Assembly: GCA_035626815.1 (NCBI GenBank)
Contig: DASPMY010000008.1
Span: 62,001-126,000 of the forward strand
Origin: Croceibacterium_A sp035626815
GTDB taxonomy: Bacteria; Pseudomonadota; Alphaproteobacteria; Sphingomonadales; Sphingomonadaceae
DNA length: 64,000 nt
Direction: 5' to 3'
The position numbers were made by a program, and so were the translations under genes. Positions 42,392 through 51,353 of the stretch are shown piece by piece (the first letter of the stretch is position 1; each line of letters opens with the position of its first letter). The notes below the pieces were generated by a model. It searched no databases and was not told the origin of the DNA. It saw only the letters and a list, made by a program, of their open reading frames with translations.

Positions 42392-44937
42392 TCGTCTCGC
42401 CCGTAAAGCGCGTCGGCGGCGAGCGCGAGGAACATGTAGTCGGTGGTCCCGCCGCCCATCACGTATTCGCCCTGCTGCCAGAAGAACGGCCATTCCTTCA
42501 GCTCGGGCAAGTCGGGCCGGACGAGGTTGGTGCCCGAGATCACCCCTCCCGGAATGTACGACCAGTCGGCCCGGTTGACCCCGTAGGCGACGAGCGGCGA
42601 ATCCGCGCCGACCCCGGACACGAAGCTCTCGGTGTTCTCGCCGGGATGCACGCCGAGCACAAAGTTGAGCGCATTGAGGAAGCTCTCTTGCGAGGTCGCC
42701 TGCGGCCAGCCCTTGTGGAAGAACCACTGCCGCACGCCGAGCGCCTGGATGGTCCACCCCGCGCCCCAGATCTCCGGCTCGTAGGGCACGCCGTAGGGGC
42801 TGTCGGTCCGCGCCCTGGCCTCGACCGTGCGCTGATGCGCCGCCACCGCCGCGGCGAGGCGCTGGCGGAAGCCCGCCGGCAGCCGGTCCTCGATCGAGGC
42901 CAGGTGCCAGGCGCTGCCGGCGACGTCGCCGAGGATCGCCGGCTCCATCGCCGCCAGCCGGTCGATGTAGCGCTGCTCTCCGGTCGACTGGGCGAGCTCG
43001 GCGAGCGCGAAAGTCCGGTTCGAGACGTCCCTGGCGCGGTCGAACGAAGCTTCCGTGATCGCCTCGGCCGCGTCGATCGCCTCCTGCCCGAGCGGCGAGC
43101 CGTGCGCGCGCATCACCCGCCCGGCGGCGGCGAGCCCGCCGGCGACGTACAGCTCGCGGTCGGGATTGTCCTCGGTGAACACCCAGCGGTCGTCCCACAG
43201 GATCGGATCGCCGTTGCTGTCGAGCCCGAGGCCCTCGACCGGCGCCTTGAAGCGGTTGTCGCTGTGATTGGCGGCATCGCCGAGCATCACGTAGGCGCGC
43301 AGGCTCGGGGTGATGATGCCGCGGTAGAGCCGGCCGAGCTCGCGGTAGCCGCCGAGCACCGTCAGCAGGCCGTGCTCGATCTGCTGGACGGCGTCGTTGG
43401 TCCCGTCGGGATCGCGGATCTCGACCACGCGCCTCTCCTGGTCGATCGTCGTCGCGTCGTAATCGAGCCCGAACTCCTCGACCATCTTGGCCAGCATCCA
43501 CGTCGTGCCGATCTGCGATTCGACGCGCAGGTCGTAGTCGCCGGCATCGTGCCACCCGCCGCGGTCGAGGCCGGGGACGATGTCCCCCGGCGCGAACCGG
43601 GTCAGCGTCGAAGCGCCCTGGACGTAGCCGTCGATGTGATTGAGCGAGACCGGCGCCATCAGCGCATCGTCGAGATGGTCGAGCCCGTGCCACACGCGGT
43701 ACTTCTCGTTGACCCGCATGTGGCACATCTGCACCGGCAGGAAATACTCCAGCGTCGGCTGCCAGACGTGGCGCGAATAGATCGCCGGATCGATGCGGAA
43801 CGGATGCGAGCTCGCCTCGCCATAGGCGACCTCGTAGAGGCCCGGCTCGGTCACGGCGCTGAAATCGAACTCGGCGTAGCTGTAGCGCAGGAAATCGCCC
43901 CACACCCGCGGCACCGCGGCCATCACCCGCTCGCGCCCCGCGGGGGTCAGGCGGTACAGCGTGGCCTCGCCGGAGGGCACGGTGCCCTGCGCCAGCTCGA
44001 TCACCGCGCGCTTCGGCTGCGCCGGCGCGTAGCCGACCTGCGACACCTGGATGACCGGCCCGTAGCTCCACCCCGGAACGGTCGTCGGGGTGACGATCCA
44101 CTCGACCGCGCGCTCGGTGGCGCCGGCGGGGATCGGCGTGCGCACGACGAACCAGCCGTTGGGGTGCGCCGAGCGGCCGTCGATCAGCTGCAGCTCGCCC
44201 GAGCCGACGTTGCGGAACTCGATCCGCTGCATCTCGGCTTCGGGCGCCACGGTCAGCCGCTGGCCGGTGGCGAGCGGGGCGGCGACGACTTGCCCGTTGG
44301 GGTCCTGCACGGGGCCGTTGGCCTGCGCATTGCGCGGCACCGGCACCCGCGGCCCGTCGAGCGTGACCAGCGGACCCTCGGGCTGGCGGTTGAACAGCCC
44401 CGAGCGGCCGTCCATCAGCCATGCCCGGCCGAACAGCTCGCCGGGGAACAGCTCCATGTTGAAGCCCGCGCGGCCGACCCATTCGGGCGGCAGCGGCTCG
44501 GCCAGATCGACCGTGATGCGAAAGGCGTTGCCGCCCGCCGGGGTGACTGACACCGTGTAGTCGAGCTCGAGGTCGGGATAGAAGATCGGATTGAAGCCGT
44601 GGCCGTTCTTGGACGGGTCGGGATAGCGCAGCGTCTGGGTGATCGTCCCCGTCGCCGCGTCGATCGTGCGCTTCCCGGCCGAGGTCGGCATCGGCGACCA
44701 TTGCCCCGGCTCCGGCTCGAGCCGCACGTCGCCGTTGGCCGCCACGCGCCGGCCGTGCTGGACTATCGTCACCCCGGTCTGGTGCCCGTCCGGGTAGATG
44801 TCGTCGAACACGATCACGTCGAGCGCGGGCGCGGTGAGGTACCCGCGCTTCTCGTCGAGCTCGAGGCCTGCTTCCGAACTCGCGGCGAGCAGGAAGGGCA
44901 TCAGCCCCAGGAGGGCCAGTCTCCGAATACGCCTCAT
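42388..44937 (-). CDS. Glycoside hydrolase family 9 protein (first paralogue)
   Basis: This 849 aa protein has a signal peptide (LALLGLMPFLLAASSEA). A roughly 290-residue N-terminal region without a known motif is followed by a CelD-type Ig domain (VIQVSQVGYAPAQPKRAVIEL, about 320). The GH9 (alpha/alpha)6 domain has the catalytic base in DRGGWHDAGDYDLRVE and the catalytic Glu in QQGEYVMGGGTTDYMFLALAADAL. Family 9 enzymes cut cellulose, cello-oligosaccharides or related beta-glucans; exo/endo mode is not evident. Homologous along its full length to the next upstream gene, so the two are tandem duplicates. Confidence 0.88.
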   Translation of the reverse strand: MRRIRRLALLGLMPFLLAASSEAGLELDEKRGYLTAPALDVIVFDDIYPDGHQTGVTIVQHGRRVAANGDVRLEPEPGQWSPMPTSAGKRTIDAATGTITQTLRYPDPSKNGHGFNPIFYPDLELDYTVSVTPAGGNAFRITVDLAEPLPPEWVGRAGFNMELFPGELFGRAWLMDGRSGLFNRQPEGPLVTLDGPRVPVPRNAQANGPVQDPNGQVVAAPLATGQRLTVAPEAEMQRIEFRNVGSGELQLIDGRSAHPNGWFVVRTPIPAGATERAVEWIVTPTTVPGWSYGPVIQVSQVGYAPAQPKRAVIELAQGTVPSGEATLYRLTPAGRERVMAAVPRVWGDFLRYSYAEFDFSAVTEPGLYEVAYGEASSHPFRIDPAIYSRHVWQPTLEYFLPVQMCHMRVNEKYRVWHGLDHLDDALMAPVSLNHIDGYVQGASTLTRFAPGDIVPGLDRGGWHDAGDYDLRVESQIGTTWMLAKMVEEFGLDYDATTIDQERRVVEIRDPDGTNDAVQQIEHGLLTVLGGYRELGRLYRGIITPSLRAYVMLGDAANHSDNRFKAPVEGLGLDSNGDPILWDDRWVFTEDNPDRELYVAGGLAAAGRVMRAHGSPLGQEAIDAAEAITEASFDRARDVSNRTFALAELAQSTGEQRYIDRLAAMEPAILGDVAGSAWHLASIEDRLPAGFRQRLAAAVAAHQRTVEARARTDSPYGVPYEPEIWGAGWTIQALGVRQWFFHKGWPQATSQESFLNALNFVLGVHPGENTESFVSGVGADSPLVAYGVNRADWSYIPGGVISGTNLVRPDLPELKEWPFFWQQGEYVMGGGTTDYMFLALAADALYGRDE

Positions 44938-44964
44938 GCGCCTTTGCTCCTGTGCCTCGCCGAT

Positions 44965-47523
44965 CTACGCGCCGGGCGTGCCCGTGGCCCCGGCGGCGCC
45001 CGCCCGCCGCTCGCGCAGCAGGTCCATCGCCGCGTGGACCAGCGCGACGTAGCTCGGGCTCATGTTGACCACGTATTCGTTCTCGCCCCAGAAGAACGGC
45101 CAGATGTCGCTGTTCTCGGGCAGGTCGGGCTTGACGATCAGCACCCCGGGGACGACGCCGCCGGCGATGAACGAGAAATCGGCCCGGTTGCTGCCGTAGG
45201 CGACTTCCTTCGACTGCGTGCCCACGCCCGAGACGAACGACAGGTCCGATCCCGGATGGGTGCCGTGGAGGTAATCGAGCGCCCTGAACACCAGGCTGCC
45301 GTCGGTCAGCTCGGGAAAGGCCTTGTGCAGCTCGTAGTCGATCAGCCCGACATCGATGACCGTGCCGTTGCCCGCCCAGCCGCCTTCGGTGATCGGCACT
45401 CCGTAGGGATTGCTCCGCGTCCGCTCGGGCAGGCCGGCGAGATAGCCGCGCGCCGCCGCCTCGACCTCGCCACGGAACGCCGCCGGCATGTGCGGCATGG
45501 CCTTGATCGCCAGCTCGCCGTGCGCGGGAAACCGCGCCGCGAGAGCGGGCCACATTTGGCTTATGCGTTCCGTGTATCGGGCGTCGCGCGTCGTCACCAG
45601 CAGCTCGACCGCCGCGGTGAACTCCTCGGTGTCGAGCGGCCCGCCGGTGGTGTTGCCGTGGCGGAAAGTATGCGGCGGGTGGCTGTGCTCCTCGTCCCAG
45701 GTGCGGCGCGCGATCGCCAGCGCCTTGTCCGCCAGCGCGTCGTTGTGGCCGCGCAGCGCCCGGCTCGCCGCCGCCAGCGCCGCCGCCGAGCCGTAGTTCA
45801 GCGCCGAGGCGCGACTGGTGAAGACCCAGCGGTCGTCGGGCGTGCCGCTGCGGCCTCCGCGCTCCTCGCCCGGCGCGAGCGACGGATCGTAGACCAGCCC
45901 GTCCGTCTTGCTGCCGGCGTCGCCGAGGTGCGTGTACTGCGCGACGTCGGGCTCGACGATGCCGTGGACCGCGAAGCCGACCGCGTCGAACTGCGCGACG
46001 AGCTGGAGCACGCCGTGCTCGATCTGCTGGACGAAGTCGGCGCGCCCGTCGGGCACGTGCATCTCGACCCGGCGGCGGGCCTGGTCGATCAGGGTCGTGT
46101 CCCGCGTCGGGCGGTGCCGTTCCCAGGTGTCGACCAGCGTCCGCACGACAGCATATTGCGTCTGCGTTCGCTGGTCGAAGTCGCCCGCGTCGAGCCAGCC
46201 GCCGACCGCCAGCCCGGGGATGTGCTCGCCGGGCGCGAACCGCGTGTCGGTGGTCGGGCCCTGGCGGTAGAGGTCGATGTGCTCGTGGTCGACCGGCGCC
46301 TGGCGCGCGTCGTCGCGGTGCGGATCGCCGTGCCACACCCGGTAGGCCTCGTTGACCAGCATGTGGTCCATCTGCACCGGCAGGTAGACGTCCATGCTCG
46401 GATGCCAGGCGTCGGCGTAGACGTCGGGCGCGATGCGGAAGGTCGCGGTGCGCCGGCCGGCAAATTCGAGCATGTACAGACCGGGATCGCGCACGCTGCT
46501 GAAATCGAAGGTGCGATAATCGTAGCGCAAGTAGCGCCCCCACGGCGCCGGCGCCGCGGCCAGCGCTTCGCTCACCGCGCCGTCGGCGGCGACGCGCAGC
46601 AGGCGGGCCTCGCCGCCCGGCGGGGCGTTCGGGTCGAGCTCGATCACCGCCAGCTTGCGCTGCTCGGGGGCGTAGCCGAGCTGCGAGTGGCCGATCACCG
46701 GCGGCCGCACCCAGTCGCCGACCGAGTTCGCGTGGACGGTCCATTCGAGCACGCGCCCGGTCGCGCCCGACGGCAGCTCGCCGCGCAGCACGAACCAGCC
46801 GTTCTGCGCCTGGTTGCGGCCGTCGTACAGCCGCAGCGGGCCGCTGGCGGAGGTGACCGTCACCCGGCGCGCCGGGTCCTCGGGCGCGAGGACGATCGTG
46901 CGGCCCTCGGCGAACGGCACCGGCTCGGCCCCCGGCCCGACGTCGCGCCCGCTCGACGGCAGCCGCTCGCCGCCGGCGACCATCGCCGACGCCGGATGGA
47001 GCGGAAACGCGCCGGCGGTGCCGTCGGCCATGAAGCTGCGGTGGAAGTAGGCGCCGGGCATGAACTCGAGATTGAACCCGGCCTTCCCGGCCAGCGCCGC
47101 CGGCAGCGGCCGGTCGAGGATCACCGCCAGGTGGACGGCCTCGCCCGCGCGCTCGGCGCGGATGCGATAGCCAAAGTCGTGCTCGGGATACTCGAGCCGC
47201 ACCTCGATCGCGCCGGTGGCCGGATCGACCGTGCGCTCGACCATCCGCCCGATCGGGTCCCACTGCCCCGGCGTGGCCGACAGGCGGACGTCGCCGTTCG
47301 TGGCGGTGCGCACGCCCTGGTGGACGATCTCCACGCCGCTGATCTTGGCGTCGGCGAACAGGCCGTCGTACCAGTTGCTGAACACCAGGTAGTTGACCCC
47401 GCGGGCCTCGAAGTAGCCGGCGTCGTTGAGCGTGAGATCCTCGGCCAGCGCGGCCGGCGCCGCCAGCGCCGCGCCGGCGGCCAGCGTGCACCCGACGAGG
47501 AATCGCGTCATCCTCATGCCCAT
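44965..47523 (-). CDS. Glycoside hydrolase family 9 protein (second paralogue)
   Basis: This 852 aa protein starts at ATG 47523, preceded by GGGAGA. A longer frame upstream is excluded because it crosses the operator and the tRNA. Signal peptide: FLVGCTLAAGAALAAPAALA. It has the same architecture as its neighbour: N-terminal unknown domain, Ig-like VIGHSQLGYAPEQRKLAVIEL, and GH9 with GGWLDAGDFDQRTQTQ and the catalytic Glu in GENEYVVNMSPSY. First gene of the leftward operon GH9-GH9-mutarotase-AKR, with an operator 22 bp upstream. Confidence 0.88.
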   Translation of the reverse strand: MGMRMTRFLVGCTLAAGAALAAPAALAEDLTLNDAGYFEARGVNYLVFSNWYDGLFADAKISGVEIVHQGVRTATNGDVRLSATPGQWDPIGRMVERTVDPATGAIEVRLEYPEHDFGYRIRAERAGEAVHLAVILDRPLPAALAGKAGFNLEFMPGAYFHRSFMADGTAGAFPLHPASAMVAGGERLPSSGRDVGPGAEPVPFAEGRTIVLAPEDPARRVTVTSASGPLRLYDGRNQAQNGWFVLRGELPSGATGRVLEWTVHANSVGDWVRPPVIGHSQLGYAPEQRKLAVIELDPNAPPGGEARLLRVAADGAVSEALAAAPAPWGRYLRYDYRTFDFSSVRDPGLYMLEFAGRRTATFRIAPDVYADAWHPSMDVYLPVQMDHMLVNEAYRVWHGDPHRDDARQAPVDHEHIDLYRQGPTTDTRFAPGEHIPGLAVGGWLDAGDFDQRTQTQYAVVRTLVDTWERHRPTRDTTLIDQARRRVEMHVPDGRADFVQQIEHGVLQLVAQFDAVGFAVHGIVEPDVAQYTHLGDAGSKTDGLVYDPSLAPGEERGGRSGTPDDRWVFTSRASALNYGSAAALAAASRALRGHNDALADKALAIARRTWDEEHSHPPHTFRHGNTTGGPLDTEEFTAAVELLVTTRDARYTERISQMWPALAARFPAHGELAIKAMPHMPAAFRGEVEAAARGYLAGLPERTRSNPYGVPITEGGWAGNGTVIDVGLIDYELHKAFPELTDGSLVFRALDYLHGTHPGSDLSFVSGVGTQSKEVAYGSNRADFSFIAGGVVPGVLIVKPDLPENSDIWPFFWGENEYVVNMSPSYVALVHAAMDLLRERRAGAAGATGTPGA

Positions 47524-47544
47524 CGTTCTCCCGGCCGGCGTTGT

Positions 47545-47558
47545 TGTTAGCGCTACCA
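47545..47558. promoter_or_regulatory. LacI-family-type operator TGTTAGCGCTACCA
   Basis: The 14-bp near-palindrome TGTTAGCGCTACCA lies 21 bp before the GH9 start at 47523 on the minus strand. It matches the two other sites in the window at 12 or more of 14 positions when oriented. Sites of this type are described for LacI-family regulators of glycoside use in Proteobacteria. Confidence 0.62.
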
Positions 47559-47626
47559 TTTCAAAACTTCGCGCCCCGCGCAAGCCGGATCGCACGGGCT
47601 TTGGGAAACTCGGCGATTGGGGGAAA

Positions 47627-47713
47627 TGGTGCCCAGAAGAGGACTCGAACCTCCACGCCCTTTCGAGCGCCGCCACCTGAAGACGGTGCGTCTACCAATT
47701 CCGCCATCTGGGC
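47627..47713 (-). tRNA. tRNA-Leu (anticodon CAG), CCA encoded
   Basis: Read on the minus strand, the 7-bp acceptor stem GCCCAGA/TCTGGGC closes a class II tRNA with a long variable arm. The D-arm is GGCGGAATTGGTAGACGC. The anticodon stem is CCGTC/GGCGG with loop TTCAGGT, giving CAG, which decodes CTG. The T-arm contains GGTTCGAGTCC. The 3' end carries an encoded ACCA. The gene sits between the GH9 promoter and the NDUFA9-like gene with no integrase or duplicated 3' end nearby. Confidence 0.95.
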
Positions 47714-47884
47714 ACGGGGCCGCGCGGTCGTCGTAGGCCGGCTGCCGGTAGGGGCGCGCCACTAGCGAAGGGGCGGGTGGGTTGTCAACGCCCGCGAGCC
47801 GCTTGCGGCGCCTCGCGGCATGCGGCATGGGCGGGCCGAGCCGGCGCGGAAGCGACCGCGCGGCCGCCGGATCGGGAACAGGCC

Positions 47885-48832
47885 ATGGCGCACATCGCAC
47901 CGCTCGAAGACAAGCTCGTCGTGCTGATCGGCGGCAGCGGGTTCCTCGGCACCCACGTCGCGCAAGAGCTGCTCCGCCGCGGCGCGCGGCTGCGCATCGT
48001 CGACCGCCACCCGGAGAAGGCGTTCCGCCTCAAGCCGCTCGCCAACCTCGGCCAGATCCAGTTCGCCCGTTGCGACGTCAGCCGCCCCGGCAGCATCGGC
48101 ACGGCGATGCAGGGCGCCGACGCGGCGGTTTACCTCGTCGGCACGTTCGGCGCCGACCAGCAGGCGCTGCAGGCCGATGGCGCGGGCACCGCCGCGCGCG
48201 CGGCGGCGGCGCAAGGAGCGGGGGCGTTCGTCTACGTCTCGGCGATCGGCGCCGACGCGGCATCGGACAGCGGCTACGCGGCGACCAAGGGGCAGGGCGA
48301 GGCGCAGGTCTGCGCCGCCTTCCCCGCGGCAACGATCGTGCGCCCGTCGGTGCTGTTCGGCGAGGACGACCAGTTCGTCAACCTGTTCGCCAACCTGATC
48401 GCCTACGCCCCGGTGCTGCCGGTATTCGGCAGCGACGCCCGGCTCCAGCCGCTGTTCGTCGACGATGCCGCGCTGGCGGTGGCCAACGCGCTCGCCGACC
48501 CGGCGCGGCACGGCGGCCGGACGTACGAGCTGGCCGGCCCCGAAGTGCTGACGATGGCCGAGCTGCACCGGCGCATCTCCCGGGCGCAAGGGCGCGAGCG
48601 CGCGTTCCTGGCGGTGCCCGACCCGCTGTGCGCGCTGTTCGCCGCGCTGCCCGGAACGCCGATGAGCTCGGACCAGTGGAAGCTGCTCAAGCGCGGCAGC
48701 GTCGCCTCGGGCGAGCTGCCGGGCTGCGCCGAGCTCGGCGTCCAGCCGCGCCCGCTCGGGCTGTTCCTCGACCGCTGGATGACCCGCTACCGCAAGCACG
48801 GCCGGTTCGGCGACAAGCGCGAGCCGGCGTAG
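47885..48832 (+). CDS. NDUFA9-like NAD-dependent epimerase/dehydratase-family protein
   Basis: This 315 aa protein is an atypical short-chain dehydrogenase: LVVLIGGSGFLGTHVAQELLRRGA binds the nucleotide, followed by VRPSVLFGEDDQFVNLFANL and FVDDAALAVANAL. Alphaproteobacterial homologues are annotated as complex I NDUFA9-type proteins, and a ubiquinone-related or complex I assembly role is likely. I chose ATG 47885 and not the longer frame from 47777, whose extension is low-complexity. Confidence 0.85.
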   Translation: MAHIAPLEDKLVVLIGGSGFLGTHVAQELLRRGARLRIVDRHPEKAFRLKPLANLGQIQFARCDVSRPGSIGTAMQGADAAVYLVGTFGADQQALQADGAGTAARAAAAQGAGAFVYVSAIGADAASDSGYAATKGQGEAQVCAAFPAATIVRPSVLFGEDDQFVNLFANLIAYAPVLPVFGSDARLQPLFVDDAALAVANALADPARHGGRTYELAGPEVLTMAELHRRISRAQGRERAFLAVPDPLCALFAALPGTPMSSDQWKLLKRGSVASGELPGCAELGVQPRPLGLFLDRWMTRYRKHGRFGDKREPA

Positions 48833-48838
48833 CCGCTC

Positions 48839-49318
48839 TCAGCCCTCCGCCGGCGCCGCTCCGCCGGGCAGCAGGGTGAGCGGCTCGACCAGCAGGATCG
48901 CCCCTTCGCTGCCGCTCACCCGCACGCGCTCGCCGGAGGCGACGTTCGGCCCGCGGGCGATCCATTCGCTGTCGCCGAGCCGGACGCGGCCGCTGCCGTG
49001 CTCGATCGCCTGGACCACCAGCGCGGTCTCGCCGACCAGCCGCGCGCCGCGGCGGTTCATCAGCGGATCGGCGCTCTCGATCGGCCGGTCGCGCAGGAAC
49101 CGCCGGGCCGAGAACGCCAGGATCAGCGACAGGAACACGAAGTCGATCACTTGCATCGGCAGCGACATGTCGAGCGCCAGGGTGAGCACGCCGGTGACGA
49201 TCGCCGCCAGCGCCAGCCAGATCAGGTAGACGCCGGGAACGAGCATCTCGAGCCCGGCGAGGACCAGCCCGAGCGTCAGCCACACCCAGTGCGCGGCGAA
49301 GCCGTCGAGCCAGTCCAT
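48839..49318 (-). CDS. NfeD-family membrane protein
   Basis: This 159 aa protein has two or three hydrophobic helices (WVWLTLGLVLAGLEMLVPGVYLIWLALAAIVTG then VIDFVFLSLILAF), followed by a C-terminal OB-fold domain (VGETALVVQAIEHGSGRVRLGDSEWIARG). It starts in the stop of the SPFH gene (TGATG). NfeD and stomatin-like proteins are a standard pair in membrane quality control. Confidence 0.9.
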   Translation of the reverse strand: MDWLDGFAAHWVWLTLGLVLAGLEMLVPGVYLIWLALAAIVTGVLTLALDMSLPMQVIDFVFLSLILAFSARRFLRDRPIESADPLMNRRGARLVGETALVVQAIEHGSGRVRLGDSEWIARGPNVASGERVRVSGSEGAILLVEPLTLLPGGAAPAEG

Positions 49319-50310
49319 CAGCCGCGGCCGGTGTGCGGCACGGCGGCCCGCGAGCGCGGGGGCGGCAACGGCGTGCCGGCAGCCGGGGTCGTCACCGCGC
49401 CCTCGACCGGGGCAATGGCCTCGCGCACCAGCTCGCCGATGCCGCCGAGCGTGCCGATCAGCTGGGTCGCCTCGACCGGGAACAGGATCGTCTTGGCGTT
49501 GGGCGAATCGGCGAACTTGGCGACCGCCTTGGTGTATTCCTGGGCGATGAAGTAGTTGATCGCCTGGTTGCCCGACTGCGCGATCGCGTCGCTGACCGCG
49601 CGGGTCGCCTCGGCTTCCGCCTGCGCCGCGCGCTCGCGTGCCTCGGCGTCGCGGAAGGCGGCTTCCTTCTTGCCTTCGGCCGAGAGGATCGCCGACTGCT
49701 TCTCGCCCTCGGCGCGCAGGATGCGGCTGGCGCGTTCGCCCTCGGCCTCGAGGATCTCGGCGCGCTTCAATCGCTCGGCCTTCATCTGCCGCGCCATCGC
49801 CTCGGAAATGTCGATCGGCGGGCGGATGTCCTTGATCTCGACGCGGGTGATCTTGACCCCCCACGGGCTCGTCGCGTGATCGACCACGCCGAGCAGCCGG
49901 GCATTGATCTCGTCGCGCTTCGACAGCGTCTCGTCGAGGTCCATCGAGCCCATCACCGTGCGCAGGTTGGTGGTGGTGATCGCCATGATCGCGCCGTAGA
50001 GGTTCGACACCTCGTAAGCCGCCTTGCCGGCGTCGAGCACCTGGAAGAACACCACCGCGTCGACCCCGACCATCGCGTTGTCGCGGGTGATGATCTCCTG
50101 CCCGGGAATGTCGAGCACCTGCTCCATCACGTTGACCTTCTGGCCGACGCGATCGATGAACGGGATGATCAGGTGCAGCCCGGGCTCGGCCGCGAGGGTG
50201 AACTTGCCGAGCCGCTCGACCGTGTACACGTAGCCCTGGCGCACCACGCGCACCGCCATCAGCAGGAATATGACCACCAGCGCCAGCAGCGCGATCAGGA
50301 ATGGACCCAT
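49318..50310 (-). CDS. SPFH/band-7 (stomatin-like, QmcA type) membrane protein
   Basis: This 330 aa protein has an N-terminal helix (FLIALLALVVIFLLMAVRVV). The SPFH domain follows (VYTVERLGKFTLAAEPGLHLIIPFIDRV, TTTNLRTVMGSMDLDETLSKRDEIN, TRVEIKDIRPP), then an Ala/Glu-rich coiled coil (AERLKRAEILEAEGERASRIL) and a Pro-rich tail. ATG 50310 is preceded by GGGGGAGA. It forms an operon with NfeD. Confidence 0.92.
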   Translation of the reverse strand: MGPFLIALLALVVIFLLMAVRVVRQGYVYTVERLGKFTLAAEPGLHLIIPFIDRVGQKVNVMEQVLDIPGQEIITRDNAMVGVDAVVFFQVLDAGKAAYEVSNLYGAIMAITTTNLRTVMGSMDLDETLSKRDEINARLLGVVDHATSPWGVKITRVEIKDIRPPIDISEAMARQMKAERLKRAEILEAEGERASRILRAEGEKQSAILSAEGKKEAAFRDAEARERAAQAEAEATRAVSDAIAQSGNQAINYFIAQEYTKAVAKFADSPNAKTILFPVEATQLIGTLGGIGELVREAIAPVEGAVTTPAAGTPLPPPRSRAAVPHTGRG

Positions 50311-50485
50311 CCGAACGTCTCCCCCGTAGTTCCTCGGCGGCATCCTATCCCGCGGCGGTGGGCGAGCAAAGCGAAAGCGGACCGGAGCCGGCCCGCGCGA
50401 GCCAGGGGCCGCTTTTTTCCGCTTTTTCTCGGGCCGGCCGAGCCGCTAGATTCGGCGCGGGACGGAACGTGATTCGGGGGATTGA

Positions 50486-51259
50486 GTGCACTCTGTGCAG
50501 GATTCGTCCGTGCGCACCGCGGCCCCGCGGCTGCCGCACCGCGCCTGGTACTATCGCCTCGGCAAGAAGGCCCGCCGCACGATCGACCGGCTGATCGCGC
50601 GCTCGTCGCTGATCGACACCGGCCCGCTGCTCGCGGAATTCCCGTGGATGGGCGAGCTGTCGCGGCGCTGGCGCGCCATCGCCGCCGAAGCCCGGGCGCT
50701 GCTGCCGACCGTCGACGAGATCCCGCCGCTGCGGCTGGTCTCGCCCGATCACGGGCGGATTTCCCCTGACGACCAGTGGCGCTCGTTCTTCCTGTACGGC
50801 TACGGCTACAAGGTCGAGGCGAACTGCGCCCGCTGCCCGGAGACCACCCGCCTGGTCGAGACGATCCCCGACCTCAACAGCGCGTTCTTCTCGATCCTGC
50901 TGCCGGGGACGCACATCGTCCCCCACCGCGGCCCGACCAAAGGGCTGGTGACCGGCCATCTCGGCCTCAAGGTGCCGCAGTCCGGCCGCTGCTTGATGCG
51001 GCTCGACGGCCGCGACGTGACCTGGCGCGAAGGCGAGTGGCTGGTGTTCGACGACACCTACCGCCACGAAGTGTGGAACGACGCCGACGAGCCGCGGATC
51101 GTGCTGCTGGTGCAGGTCCGCCGGCCGCTGCGCGGCCTCGGCAAGGTGGCCGCGCAGCTGTTCCTGTCGGGCATCCGCCGCTCGCCGTTCGTCCAGGAAG
51201 GGCGGACCAACCTCGCCGGCTGGGAGAAGGCGCTGCGCGCCGGCGACACGCCGGATTGA
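50486..51259 (+). CDS. Aspartyl/asparaginyl beta-hydroxylase-family dioxygenase
   Basis: This 257 aa Fe(II)/2-oxoglutarate enzyme starts at GTG 50486. Iron-binding His residues are in GTHIVPHRGPTKGLVTGHLGL and DDTYRHEVWND, with the 2-oxoglutarate Arg near HRGP or in DEPRIVLLVQVRRP. Bacterial members (LpxO-like) hydroxylate lipid A acyl chains or peptides; which applies here is not evident. A 175-bp upstream gap precedes it and no operon partner follows closely. Confidence 0.87.
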   Translation: MHSVQDSSVRTAAPRLPHRAWYYRLGKKARRTIDRLIARSSLIDTGPLLAEFPWMGELSRRWRAIAAEARALLPTVDEIPPLRLVSPDHGRISPDDQWRSFFLYGYGYKVEANCARCPETTRLVETIPDLNSAFFSILLPGTHIVPHRGPTKGLVTGHLGLKVPQSGRCLMRLDGRDVTWREGEWLVFDDTYRHEVWNDADEPRIVLLVQVRRPLRGLGKVAAQLFLSGIRRSPFVQEGRTNLAGWEKALRAGDTPD

Positions 51260-51353
51260 GCGCGGGGCGGGCGTACATTGTATTGCCCGCAAGAGCGCAC
51301 TAAGGCGGACAAAATCAACGATAACTGCGAATAGCGGCGGGAGTGGAATCGGC

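Noticed and set aside
41240..47491. A 2083-aa minus-strand frame covering the mutarotase and both GH9 genes.
   Set aside because: Only the part up to 42391 is real (mutarotase); the rest is a frame-shifted shadow of the GH9 genes, which have intact catalytic motifs in their own frames.
44599..47550. A 983-aa plus-strand frame opposite the GH9 genes.
   Set aside because: Low-complexity Arg/Gly/Val composition with no motifs; a typical GC-rich antisense artefact. The same applies to 2985-4982 (-), 13233-15830 (-), 59050-60909 (+) and similar frames.
47627..47713. tRNA-Leu as the integration site of the AT-rich island.
   Set aside because: The island begins about 7.5 kb away, no integrase is present, and no duplicated tRNA 3' end was found near 55 or 59 kb.
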